Source of the DNA: Podospora pseudoanserina
Lineage: Eukaryota; Ascomycota; Sordariomycetes; Sordariales; Podosporaceae
Length of the DNA stretch: 64,000 bases
Direction of reading: 5' to 3'
Assembly: GCF_035222485.1 (NCBI RefSeq)
Contig: NC_085925.1
Span: 2,914,001-2,978,000 of the forward strand
In this document: one piece after another, positions 1 to 10,437 of the stretch
Numbering within the stretch: position 1 is the stretch's first letter
Layout: every line of letters begins with the position of its first letter
Notes under the pieces: model-generated
What the model was told of the DNA's origin: nothing
The model's database searches: none
The model's input: the letters and a program-made list of their open reading frames with translations, nothing else
Made by a program: the position numbers and the translations under genes

Positions 1-857
1 GTTTGATGTCTATGTGGCGAGTTGACGTTACCAGTATGGTGACCAAACGAACATTTCTCAGTAGTGATCGAATGACCAAGTAGCCAGGACTCGAGGCTAG
101 AAGGTGGCGCCGCTTTAGTGACAATAGAACCGTTACCGAAGGAGGATTGTGGCTGAACCCGGGTATAAGTTGACTCGCAACCACAGTTCTCAACGGGGAT
201 TACAGTAATGCATCGAGCCACTGGTCAACCAGCTGCTGGAAGGATTTCGAAGACCTACCTTTGTTTTAGATATTGAAGGGTTCAAATACTGGCAGTAAAA
301 TCTGAATCCAATTTCCAAAACCAGCTTTACATAGCCTGGCGTCCATTTCATCAGTCACAACAGCCCCCTACCACTAGCACGCCTACAAGCACGTCTCTCG
401 CCTTGTCCGGAGCCAATAAACTCGTTAAGCATCATAGCAGTGCGTTTACAGTCGAATGATGCTGCCAACAGAGCGAAAATATCATGAGAAGCAGAGTGGT
501 TCATAAATATACAGCACACGACCGCCTCAACCGCGCCGGGCATCCTCACTGGCGCCAAAAAGAGCCAGTGGGTTGTGGTGGACATTAAAGTTTTGTAACA
601 ACAGAACTACGGCGCGCGCAAAACACTCTCTCTCTCCCTTCTCTCACGAAGTACAATGAATATCATGATGCATTTTTGGCCCGTCAAGATAGCAATATTG
701 ACAGGAGGTAATACAACGCTTCATACCTACCAGAACTCAGTTGTCGATATCGGAATCAAAAGCAGGCCTCCTCTTTTTTCCCCAGAACCTCAGCAGCATC
801 CAAATCCCCCGTAATGTCTCCTGATCGTCATCAGAACCCCCACTATTACCTGGTGCC
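1..857. other. Intergenic, no gene supported
   Basis: No reading frame here has coding character or recognisable motifs. A short CT-rich tract lies near 627-640. The region is the 3' flank of the HNH-domain gene that ends at 858. Confidence 0.5.
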
Positions 858-2147
858 CTACCCTCTTATCAGCAAGGCGGCGTTTACCAGGGCGCCTAGC
901 TGCTTCGACCCGTTCTCCCGCACTACCCCAGCCTCCATGTCTTTAAGAATAACATTGATATACTCGCCAACGCTTGAAAGGTGAAGTACATGACCGACAG
1001 CAGAGTGAAATTTAAGAAGTCGTTCCGAAGGGGGGTCGATAGATGGGTGTAAGAAGAACGTGCTGCGAACAGGGAATTGGAGGGTAGCCGCCAATAAGGG
1101 GCGAAATGCTTTGACTTGATGAGTATGTGGAGTATCATCTGCTGCATGTTCGAAGAAGATGTCGAAATTCCCGAACAGTTTATGCATTTTGGGGGCAAGA
1201 GTAATAGCGTTATGTGGCCGGTCAATATCGACGCCTTCGATAAGATGGATTATACCAACATCAAACATATTAAGAATGGCAATGGTAGCCTTCTTGGGCT
1301 CGCTCTTTTTTATGCCAGTGTCAACTATACAGAGATATAAAGAGGCTACAAACCAGTTCACTGCCTTCTTCCGCCTTCATTAAATTAAAGGGGGGAATGT
1401 GTGCTACCTCGAGGGTGTCATAATTGTCCAGATAATCAAGTATATTTCCCTCATCGTCTTTGGCAGGTTGGTCTAGCCGCTTCATCAGTTCGTCTTGATC
1501 GAAGGCACGGGTGATGACGCAGCGGTGGCGGTCGCGGGTAAGGCAGTAGCCCCGCAAGGCCCCTAGACGCTCAGGAGTTTTCACAAAATCTTGCACACGC
1601 TGCTGCTCATCTTGGCTGTGGACTTGCTGGACCGCGATATGGTAGGTAGGTGATGGCTGAGGTGTTTTGCCTGTGGCGGCCCGTACTGTTTAAAACTAGC
1701 TGTTAATGAAAAGAAAAAGGGAGTTAGAGGTCTCAAAGACTGGTAACATACATGGGAGGAAGAAGTGGTGAATAATGATGTGCTCGGCAAAACCGAACAG
1801 CAGCTCGCGAAAACTGGCGACCCTGCTGTCGTTACCAAGGTCGATGCTATCGTAGTCGTCGACCATTCCGAGGCCGAGCGATTGGAAAAAACTTTGAGAG
1901 ACTTGTCCTGTGACTTCGGCGAGCGCACATATTCGAACGTAAGGCGAATGAGGGCTGGGCGATTGTATCCGTCGACAAATTTGGAAGAAGCTAGCCGTTG
2001 CTCGGTGGTTTCGAAGTATGCAACGATGCCGCGGAACTTGCTGACAGCCTGGGCGCGTTGATGGCTATTTTCGAAAATGGGATCGGCTTCGCAAAAGTGG
2101 ATTATGTCCTCTAAAGACGACTGGTGACGGTGTGACGAAGCCGTCAT
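858..2147 (-). CDS. HNH endonuclease-domain protein, apparent frameshift in exon 1
   Basis: Fungal protein with an HNH_2-type nuclease domain; the cellular role of this family is not established. Seen: three exons at 1752-2147, 1354-1685 and 858-1304, with introns of 66 and 49 nt. Exon 2 carries HRCVITRAFD followed by LEVAHIPPFNLM, and exon 3 carries NAITLAPKMHKLFGNFD. This is the usual Cys/His-rich HNH_2 layout followed by a conserved C-terminal part. The start at 2147 opens a continuous N-terminal region. Odd: the reading frame shifts once inside exon 1 at a run of six A on the plus strand (1886-1891). Upstream and downstream parts both read as family-like protein, and both introns restore phase exactly. 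The summed exons are one base short of a multiple of three, so a single-base loss or a sequence error is likely. About 391 residues would be expected otherwise. Confidence 0.75.
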
Positions 2148-2918
2148 GGTGTGGGCTGGTGGGCGAAATGAAGGTAGGCAAAGAAATGGACGCGTGGTTG
2201 GCCGGACTTTTGAACTCGAAGTACCACCTGCTCAGCCTGGGCTCAATCACTGCTCAGGTCAAGCGGAGGGCTGCTCAGGTACAAAATACGGAAATGGAAT
2301 TTGGTGCGATTCATGTTCGTCGCCGACTTATGGGGAAGTCATTGTCTAATATGATGGTGGTAAGCAGAGTGCATAAACAACCTCACTGACCCTTTTCAAA
2401 CTTTCAATCCATAGAGGACCTAACTCAAGCCTCTTCATGACAGGCTTTGAGACGAGGTGTGGGGCCGGAAGAAAAGAACAAAGGTCGGCAACAGGAGGGG
2501 CAGGAGTGCTCAGGTGCCCCTTCCACCCGAACAGTGTGCACCAGAGAGCCAGTGGGCGGTCTTCACTTTCAGGGTTCACACATGGAACTCATTCATTCAG
2601 GCAGCAACCATTTACAGCATTTTTCGACCATGGCCTGGCAAATCTTTGCGCAACACGGACCAGCCAACTGGCGAACCAAAATCACAGGGGAGCTATGCAA
2701 AAGAGTGAGGTGGTTGTATTGCTCTTCCATGTGTGCATCTGCCAATCGACCCTCAAGGTACCGGTTACCATCCAAGAAAACAATTCGAGAAGACTCAGCT
2801 GACAAAGGAGTGTCCTTAGACTAATAACCCTAAACCCGACAAACTGGAACCTTGCTTTTCACTCAACCGAACCTCCACTTCCTCCTAGCCCAAGTTGGAC
2901 ATCCGAAAGGGCTTGGCT
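2148..2918. other. Intergenic between HNH gene and defensin-like gene
   Basis: This stretch is the 5' flank of the HNH gene and the 3' flank of the cysteine-rich peptide gene. Several overlapping open frames near 2440-2820 lack motifs and are mutually exclusive, so none is accepted. Confidence 0.4.
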
Positions 2919-3283
2919 CTAGCGGACACAGGTGCAATCGCAGACGCTCCAGCCAAAGACGCAGCTTTGACGCCAGATACGGGACTTGATGCTGGTGCAG
3001 GAGTAAGATCGCTGCGAAGCCTCACCGCGGCAGGCAGCATTGCAACGGTTGGCCCTGTTATGTGGTTAGCATTTTGGATCTGCCTGATATACCACTCGAC
3101 AGAAAGGAGCACATACCAATCAGTCTTGCAGCCTCCAGTAGCCTGCCAGGTGATGTCTGCTTGTCTAGCATTCAGAGGTCCGGTAGACTCCTCAATGATT
3201 TCGACTTCGTTGGCTGGCGCCGCGGCACCCGAAACAGCAGCCACAAGGCCGGTCAGGAGCAGAATAAGAGCTTTGGATTGCAT
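2919..3283 (-). CDS. Secreted cysteine-rich, defensin-like peptide precursor
   Basis: Small secreted protein of 100 residues after splicing; a role in antagonism or host interaction is inference. Seen: exon 1 at 3117-3283 and exon 2 at 2919-3054, with a 62-nt intron (GTATGT donor, GCTAAC branch, CAG acceptor). Residues 1-20 form a signal peptide, followed by an acidic pro-region that ends near LNAR at 37-40, a possible monobasic processing site. The mature part has eight cysteines, with spacing that includes CNAAC (C-x3-C) and a terminal CDCTC. CxxxC plus CxC is the hallmark of cysteine-stabilised alpha-beta (defensin) folds, though the exact subfamily is not recognised. Without splicing the frame runs on into a low-complexity tail with no cysteines. 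An intron-driven cysteine framework is strong evidence for this gene model. Confidence 0.75.
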
Positions 3284-4797
3284 TTTGGTGGATGGATAAG
3301 ATGTGTGTTTGTGGTTCTTTGAATACTGAAGCTGATGATGATGAGAAAATAGCCATTCCAAGTCGAAGAGTCTCCTCTCTTTATACTTTTTTAGTGCCAC
3401 AAGAACTTGTCACAAAGCAGTGCCTATGTTGCGACTGAACTGGACGATTACAACATAACGAGTCTCTTCTTGCTGATCACCAGCACCTCCTATCTCATGA
3501 TCTTCCAGCTATTCAAGACAGAAGAGTAAGACGGACCAACTCAAGTCACTGTGATCTTCACTATGAACTGGATGTGGAAAGTGTTTGAGGCCAAGACACC
3601 CACGATTCTACAGAGTACAGGCTGGGCTTTTTCCTACACACGATCTCATGAATTAGGGCAGCCAACCAGGCGCTCATTTCATCAAGGAACGGCTGAACTT
3701 TGAGTCGCCCGATCCCAGGCCTTACCATTTGGTTGAGCCTGGACGAGTAGAGATCAACATCACTTCATCCGGTCCAGTTGCTGTGTGTCAGTATTCTACC
3801 ATGTTCGGCCAATAGCTGTGTTTGGCCGTGTTACAATGTCTGGTAAGACACTATATCCAGGTGCAAGCGAGGTGGCGCAGTCTAGGCACTATGTCATTTA
3901 TGATTTCCTTACGTCAACGACCGGAAAGTACTAAGAAACTGCGCTGACTTTTTGGAAGCTCAGACCTTTCAAAGATCCCTTCTGTAAGGAACGACACTGT
4001 TCGACCCAAGTCATCCCAGTTCTGTTAGGATGTTGAACTCACCGTCGACAACGATCCGTCCGTTTGCTTATTGTTGATCTGCGCTTAACCCGGTCTGATT
4101 ATCCCCGAGGGCCTAAAAATCAGCTGGTGGCGATACCAAACATTGGATAGAGGGGGATCCCCCGCATCAAACTTTACAGTACCAAGGCCGATCGCCAAGG
4201 ACTGGTGTAGCACAGTATGCGACATAACACCCAGTCGACAGAGGAATAGGAACTGTGACAAAATATCGGTGATTCAAACATGTTCAATATGCCTCTCGGC
4301 TACCTTTCAAGGCCTGTCGACTACGTTTTGAGTCAACCCGACTATCTTTGATGATCTCTTAGTTTTCCTTGAAGGCCTATCGACTATTCCGAAACGCACA
4401 AACATCTTTTCAAGGCCTGCTCTCTACGAGGTGCATAGTGGTTCAAGTTTTGTCCTACACGCAGATGTCGAGTCCGACAAGGGGGAAGACGCATGATGAT
4501 CCAATCAAAGACGACGGGAAGTTACATTGTCGATTTACAGGGGATGGCCTGCTGCCTGTGGTCCCCCAGCGTTCGTCTGGATGGGTGAAGCGATCATCCG
4601 AGAGCTTCGGAATTTGTGAGGCGCAAGGTGGAATCAAGGCCCTTGACATGTTCTTTAGCAGCTTCTTCTCTCTTGAACGTGCCGCTGAAGTGAACTCTTC
4701 ACCTCAATCATCCACCTTTGATGGTCATAACCGCCTGCAATGAACTCATTAATGCTGAAAACACGACAACAACCACCAATATCGTCACCCTTCTATA
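3284..4797. other. Long intergenic region
   Basis: The promoter side of the defensin-like gene holds no supported gene. Three imperfect copies of a phrase resembling TTTCAAGGCCTGTCGACTAC start near 4304, 4367 and 4407. An open frame at 4369-4743 has no motif and may be the degenerate front of the DUF3433 relic. Confidence 0.4.
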
Positions 4798-6867
4798 TCG
4801 GTCAAAACATCCTCAGTTGGCGAAGCTCCAAAGAATGACGAGTTCGAGAAGCTAGAACATGCATCGCAAGCGGGTACAACATTGCCATGGAAGCCCGGAT
4901 ACCTCAGACTTGTTGTCATTCTGGCCTTTCTCCTTGTTTTTGTTCTGATCCTGAACATATCCCTTGTGTCAGATACTTGCAACATCGTACACATGTCTGT
5001 GGATCCAGCCCCATGAACCGCTGAATGTGGTACCAAAAACAGCTGCAATATGGTGATCGCAAGATTCGCTTCAGCACAGTGTGAGGGACTGGCGGGCGAC
5101 GAAGGAAAGAAGGCCTTGGTCATGTTTGGCGATCTCACCTTTACCAGGGATGATAGCCTTCCAAAAAGCATCACGGACTGCTGGGACAAGGGCGACATGA
5201 TCCGTCCGTTCCAGTCCGAACTGCACAAGTCAACGCTATTCTTGTGTAGGTCACGTTATGCCATCAAGAACATCAGTCTGGTGCGAAATGGAACCAAGAT
5301 TATTGAGACCGCCGACCTGGGGAAACCAGAAGCGTAAAGAACTTTGAGTACGATCAAGCCTCTGGACTTCCTGTCAACTCTTCTGAAGAGCTTTGAGACA
5401 AACCCCCTCGAGTTGGCCTACAGAAGGCATGGACACGTGATAGAGGTTGGGGGCAGTAACATTAGCGTGGACAAGGTGATGGGGACCCTCCTACCATATC
5501 GGCATGGTCTCCATCAGAGCCAAAAAGCTCTCGAGTTATACGATGGTCATGTTCTTGAGCGAGCGGCAGCAGAGTTCTATCGGCAATTTGGCGCCATGCT
5601 GGGCAAGTTATTGCTTCTGGAGCCCGCCTCGATAAGCTCTTTTTCGTCTCTCTCCATCAATGACGACCGTCTGGTTATTCGGGCATGGGCCGCACATTGG
5701 ATGACTGGCTTGACTGCGACCTGCATTGCGCTGTGCGCCGTGCTCATTTTTCTTCTCCCTAAAGGAGGAATACTGCCTTGCAACCCAACAAGTCTTGCAG
5801 GGATGGCAGGACTTGGTTGAGAGACTAAAATTCTCCGCGGCAGCAAGGAACAAAGCACTTGAGCGTCGTCTCCACGACACATCGTTCAAGTCGGTGGTGA
5901 TTGACGGTGCCGGATCAGGCTGTGAGAGGTTCGTCATTTTGGACACTCGCCACGCCTCCCACCCGCAGTTTAGGACTCGGAGCTTCAATGAAAAGGCAGC
6001 AGTGCTACTTCGTCCTGCCACCATTCACCCCTTCTCACGAGTAGCACTCTTTTCAGTCTTGGGTGGATCAATAATAGCACTCGAACTGATGCTACGAAAG
6101 TCAAATGACGAGCATGGGCTTGGGGACGCAGGGGATGATGACACATACATCATCTGTACCTGGACCGCACTTCCGGTTCTTGTCTTTGGCCTCGTTGCTA
6201 TGATGATCTCGTCGATCGACTTTCATCTACGATGCGTCGCGCCGTATGGTAATCTAGGGAAGACTGTGTCCGCGAAAACCATTGTAGAGCAAGATTTCCT
6301 CGACGTGTCAACTTATTGGCGTGTAACGTTATGTTTGAAGTGGTGGATGTGAATGTGACGTTTATTGGCGGCGATCTGGCGCTCGATCTGAATAACCCGC
6401 CGCGGGTAGTGGAGGGATCGGCGACGGAGTCAACCATGAGGAGCGAGACCAACAGCAGCAGCGCGGAGGATTGTCTTTATGCTCACCTCCCTATCCTGCC
6501 AGTAACAAAGGGGCTGAGGTTGGACCCCTTGTTTCGGTATCTGACCTCTTCTTTTAGGCTCATTCCGGTAGGGCATCTTGGTGATCCGGATAACATAGGG
6601 GAGGTGGCAGAGGCGATCAAGTATCAGTATGGGATTATCCAGGTGCAATACTTGGCGGTGCAGCTTGTTCCGGCTGGTGAGACAAACGTGACGCTGTCGG
6701 GGGGGTGGACGGGGACGCAGTGGGTTGGGAATGGAGGGGAATGGGAGAGGGTGCTGGGGAAGGATATGAGGTTTTGGTTGGGGTGGGGGGATGTGGTTGA
6801 TGGTGAGGTGGGGAGTTGTAAGAGGTTTGGGATTTTTGCTTGGGATGAGGGGACTGGGGATGTGTAG
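4798..6867 (+). pseudogene. DUF3433-type membrane protein, decayed
   Basis: DUF3433 proteins are large fungal membrane proteins of unknown function. Seen: a membrane segment near 4900-4965 (LRLVVILAFLLVFVLILNIS), a lumenal-type segment with CRSRYAIKNISLV, the phrases YRRHGHVIEVGGSN and GILPCNPTSLAGMAG typical of the repeat unit, further membrane helices near 6020-6210, and a C-terminal part with VDVNVTFIGGDLALD and AIKYQYGIIQVQ. These lie in order but not in one frame. TGA at 5014 and TAA at 5335 interrupt the first frame, the frame changes near 5810, and it changes again near 6310. No convincing introns bridge these points. The C-terminus stops early relative to the family. Assignment rests on remembered family phrases. 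The state as a pseudogene is more certain than the family name. Confidence 0.65.
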
Positions 6868-7803
6868 GAGGGGAGTAGTGAGGCGGAGGTGATGGGGGTT
6901 AGGATTGGGGGACGGGATGGATGTTGATATGTTGATACTGAGTATAGGGGAGCGGGGGGGTATGTCAGTGTCAGGGAGAGTGATGCGAATGATATGGGGC
7001 GTGTTCGGGTTGATGGAAGGCCACGTTATAGACAATAAAATAGAGACTACAACCAAGGAAAGGGTTTAAAAGATAGTCGGTGGGTTCTTACAGACAGTTA
7101 ATAGACCTTGAAAGAAGTTAAGGGCCTTTGAAGGTAGTAAATATGCCTCCGGAAGATTTATAAGGATAGTTAATGAACCTAAAACGCATATTCAAGGGCG
7201 TAACGAAGAGATAAGAGAATGGCTGAGGGGCTTACAAATCCTTGATCTTATATTGTAGTCTCTTTTAAATACTTATGTTCTGTGATGTGAGGGGTTAGAA
7301 CAGGTGACCGAGGAGGAAGGAGCGGCGTCTCGGCGTAGGAAGGAAGGGGTGGGAGGCTTCAAGAGAGGTGGGAGAATGGTTTCATTGTTCTTTGTTCAGT
7401 CAACCACCGTACTCTCATACCTAGGTAAGATGCCAACATCAATAGCTCAACAACATTATCCACAGGCCCAGTACACTCGTGAAGCATCAAACCGTTCCTG
7501 AAATTTAACCAGGACCACATCTTCAGCTGCCAAGGTCGTTCATTTCCCCAAGTTGTCAAAGCTTGGAGCCGTCTCGTCGATCCCCCGCATCAGCTTTGAC
7601 TGACCCCGACAATGAACCGAGGCTCGTCCCGCTGAGTCCCCTGTTACCCCAGGTTTTGTGGCTGCAAAATGCAATCCAACTGGGAATAGTGTCGATTTGA
7701 CACCTGCCCCGCTTCTCGGATATATTGACGTCTCGGACGTAGATGCTCTCTCTGTCTTGAACAGACCAATCTGTACAGCTTCCACCATCAATCTAACATC
7801 ACA
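6868..7803. other. Intergenic, AT-richer with weak internal repetition
   Basis: From about 7065 to 7190 related phrases recur loosely (GATAGTTAATGAACCT, AGTTAATAGACCTTGA, AGTTAAGGGCCTTTGA), suggesting a worn minisatellite. The rest is the promoter side of the acyl-CoA ligase gene. No gene is supported. Confidence 0.35.
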
Positions 7804-9647
7804 ATGGGTAGCATCGTCGAGAAAACCAGGGATGGGACCATCTACAAGGCTGCTACTAACGCGGTACACCCTGAGCTTGACCTCTTGACGTTTCTCTTTG
7901 GTTTGCCTACCCGCCTTGATACGACCTACACAGGCTAACAGTGATACAGATTCACCACACACCCTGGCCGAGAAAACTTCCATCCTCCACGCCGACGCAG
8001 CAGATCCAGACAACAACCAGATAACCAAATCTCAGCTACGCACTCTCGTCAAGTCAACAGCCTCCATCCTCCGAAACGAGTACGGCATCGGTGCCAACGG
8101 CCCCAACAAAGATGTCGTCCTCGCCATCTCCACGGGACACTACCTCCTCCCCTCTCTGTTCTACTCCACCATCGCCGCCGGCGGCGTCTTCTCCGCCTCC
8201 AACCCCGGCTCAACCCCCAAGGAACTCGCCGCCCAGGTCAGCCAAGTAGGCGTCAAAGTCATCCTCTGCAACGCCGACACCGAAGCCACCGCCGTAGCCG
8301 CTGCTAAACTCACCGGTCTTGACTCCCGCAACGTGGTGGTTTACTCCTCCCTCCCCGGCGGCTCTCTCGTCTTGACCCCAACCACCTCTTCCACCCCCCT
8401 CACCTCATCTGGCTCCCTCTCCTGGGCTAAAATCACCTCCCGTCATGTCCTCGACAGCTCAATAATTTGCCTCCTTTTTTCTTCAGGCACCACCGGCCCC
8501 CCAAAAGCGTGTAAACTATCCCACACCAACATGGTCGCCGAGGCAGCACTGGTCCTCTCCCCCAACCGAGATTTTTACACCCGCTTGAACTTGCCGCTGG
8601 TGTACCGAACAGTTGCCCACCTCCCTGCCGCGCACATTGCGGGAATTCAAGGCTATTTTGTCAACCCTTTCTACCTAGGGGGAACGGTGTACTGGATGAA
8701 GGGATTTGATTTCCCCTTGTTTTTGACTTACATGAAGAAGTATCAGGTCACGCACTTCTTTTCTGTCCCCCCGGTTTTCTTGCTGATTGCAAAGTCGCCG
8801 ATGGTGACAGATCAGCTTGCCACGGTGGAGCAGGCTGTTTCTGGGGCGGCGCCGATGGGGAGGGAGCTGCAAATCGCGGCGAAGAAAAAGTTGGGAGGGG
8901 GCAGGTTGGGGAAGGGGAGGTTGGTGCAGACTTGGGGCTTGTCGGAGACGACGGGGAGTGTTACTGTTTTGAATATGGGGAGCGAGTTTGAGGATGACGA
9001 GAGTGGGAGTGTTTCTGCTTTGGTTGCGGGGATAGAGGCGAGGATTGTGGATGATGAGGGGAGGGATGTGGAGGTGGGAAAGGAGGGGGAGATTTGGGTT
9101 AGGGGGCCGATGATTACGAAGGGGTATTGGGAGAATGAGGAGGCCAATAGGGAGGGGTTTGCGGATGGGGGGGTGGGGAGGGAGAGGTGGTTTAGGACGG
9201 GGGATGTGGCTGTTTATAGGGGAGGTTTGTTTTATGTGGTGGATAGGAAGAAGGTTTGTTTCACTGAAAATCATGGAAGATTAAGTGGGATGGAGTGCTG
9301 ACAAGCGATAGGAACTCATCAAATACAAGGGCAATCAAGTCGCGCCTGCGGAGCTGGAGGCGCTGCTGATCAGCCACCCCAAGATTTTGGACGCGGCCGT
9401 GATTGGGGTGGATGATGAGAAGGAGGGGACCGAGGTGCCGAGGGCATATGTGGTTGTGGGGGATCAAAAGGGGATTACGGGGCAGGAGATCCAGGAGTGG
9501 GTTGCGAAGCAGGTTTCTAGTCATAAGAAGTTGAGGGGAGGGGTTGTGTTTTTGGCGGCTGTTCCCAAGAGTCCATCAGGGAAGATTTTGAGGAAGGATT
9601 TGAGAGCGTTGGCGAAGAAGCAGCAACACGGAGGGAGTAAGTTGTAG
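7804..9647 (+). CDS. 4-coumarate-CoA ligase-like acyl-CoA synthetase, peroxisomal
   Basis: Adenylate-forming enzyme that activates a carboxylic acid (aromatic or fatty) to its CoA thioester through an acyl-AMP. Seen: exons 7804-7900, 7950-9253 and 9312-9647 give 578 residues. The AMP-binding loop is SSGTTGPPKA at about residues 210-219, with GLSETTG and FRTGDVAVY further on. The C-terminal lid carries DRKKELIKYKGNQVAP across the second intron and ends with PKSPSGKILRKDLR, containing the catalytic lysine. The last three residues are SKL, a type 1 peroxisomal targeting signal, as in many fungal and plant 4CL-like enzymes. ATG at 7804 in the context CACAATGGG is the natural start. All frames join cleanly, so the gene looks functional. 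The substrate cannot be told from sequence by eye. Confidence 0.92.
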
Positions 9648-10437
9648 ATGATTAGCCTCGCGATACTCTACCATGTCGTGAATGAATAATAGCGATTACT
9701 GTGCGGAGTTGGGGTAGAGCCCTGAAAGATAGGTGATGGGCCTTTAACGATACGCTACAGAAGCGTGTGTGGATAGCAGGGAGGCTTTGACAGAACCTTG
9801 CACTTCTTCTTCGGCGTGTTTCCAAATGGCGTCGTTTGAGGACAGAGGAAGGAGCTGGATTGGGAAAACTGTGCTAGTGCTTTTACCTGGAGAATGTTAT
9901 GGTGTCTGGAATGGAGATTTGAGGGTGGTGAATGCACCTCGTATACACCGCGTTGGAGACTTCCTTACTTTCCAAGGCTCCATTTTCCAGTGGGTGAATG
10001 ACCTCGAAGCTGGAATATGATTGCCATGCTACATGGTGAAATGTCATCCTTGACGTTTGATGGTGTTGAGACATGGGAAATATCAGCTGCTTGGTCACAG
10101 CACTTGGAGCAGACAGGACGGCAAGGGAGAACGTGCACACCTGGCAACAAAACCTGTCATTTGAAACGGCCTATGAATGGGATGTTTCGGTGCCTCCCGA
10201 GGTGTATCAGTGCATAGCCCGCGTCGCTCTTGCTCTGTTATTTAGCATCCAACCTTTTCCCGACAAATCCATAGGTATGTCCCTCATGAGCAGCTGCGAC
10301 ACCCGCTAAAACCGAAACGTTTCCGCCCTTTCCAAAGGTCATATTATCCCTGACATCTGTGTGGAAGCAGTCAATGGTAACTTACGTTGACTGGTGACGG
10401 CCAAGCACCAACACCAGCCTACAGATCCCCCGGCACT
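9648..10437. other. Intergenic, no gene supported
   Basis: Short overlapping open frames occur on both strands but none shows domains, signal peptides or splice logic. The region separates the ligase 3' end from the decayed HET gene 3' end. Confidence 0.4.

Noticed and set aside
1765-2061. 98-residue plus-strand frame opposite the HNH gene
   Set aside because: It is the mirror of the true HNH exon, whose motifs and splice phases explain the region.
8675-9274. Long minus-strand frame opposite the acyl-CoA ligase
   Set aside because: Pro/His/Leu-rich shadow of a highly biased coding exon, with no start context or motif.
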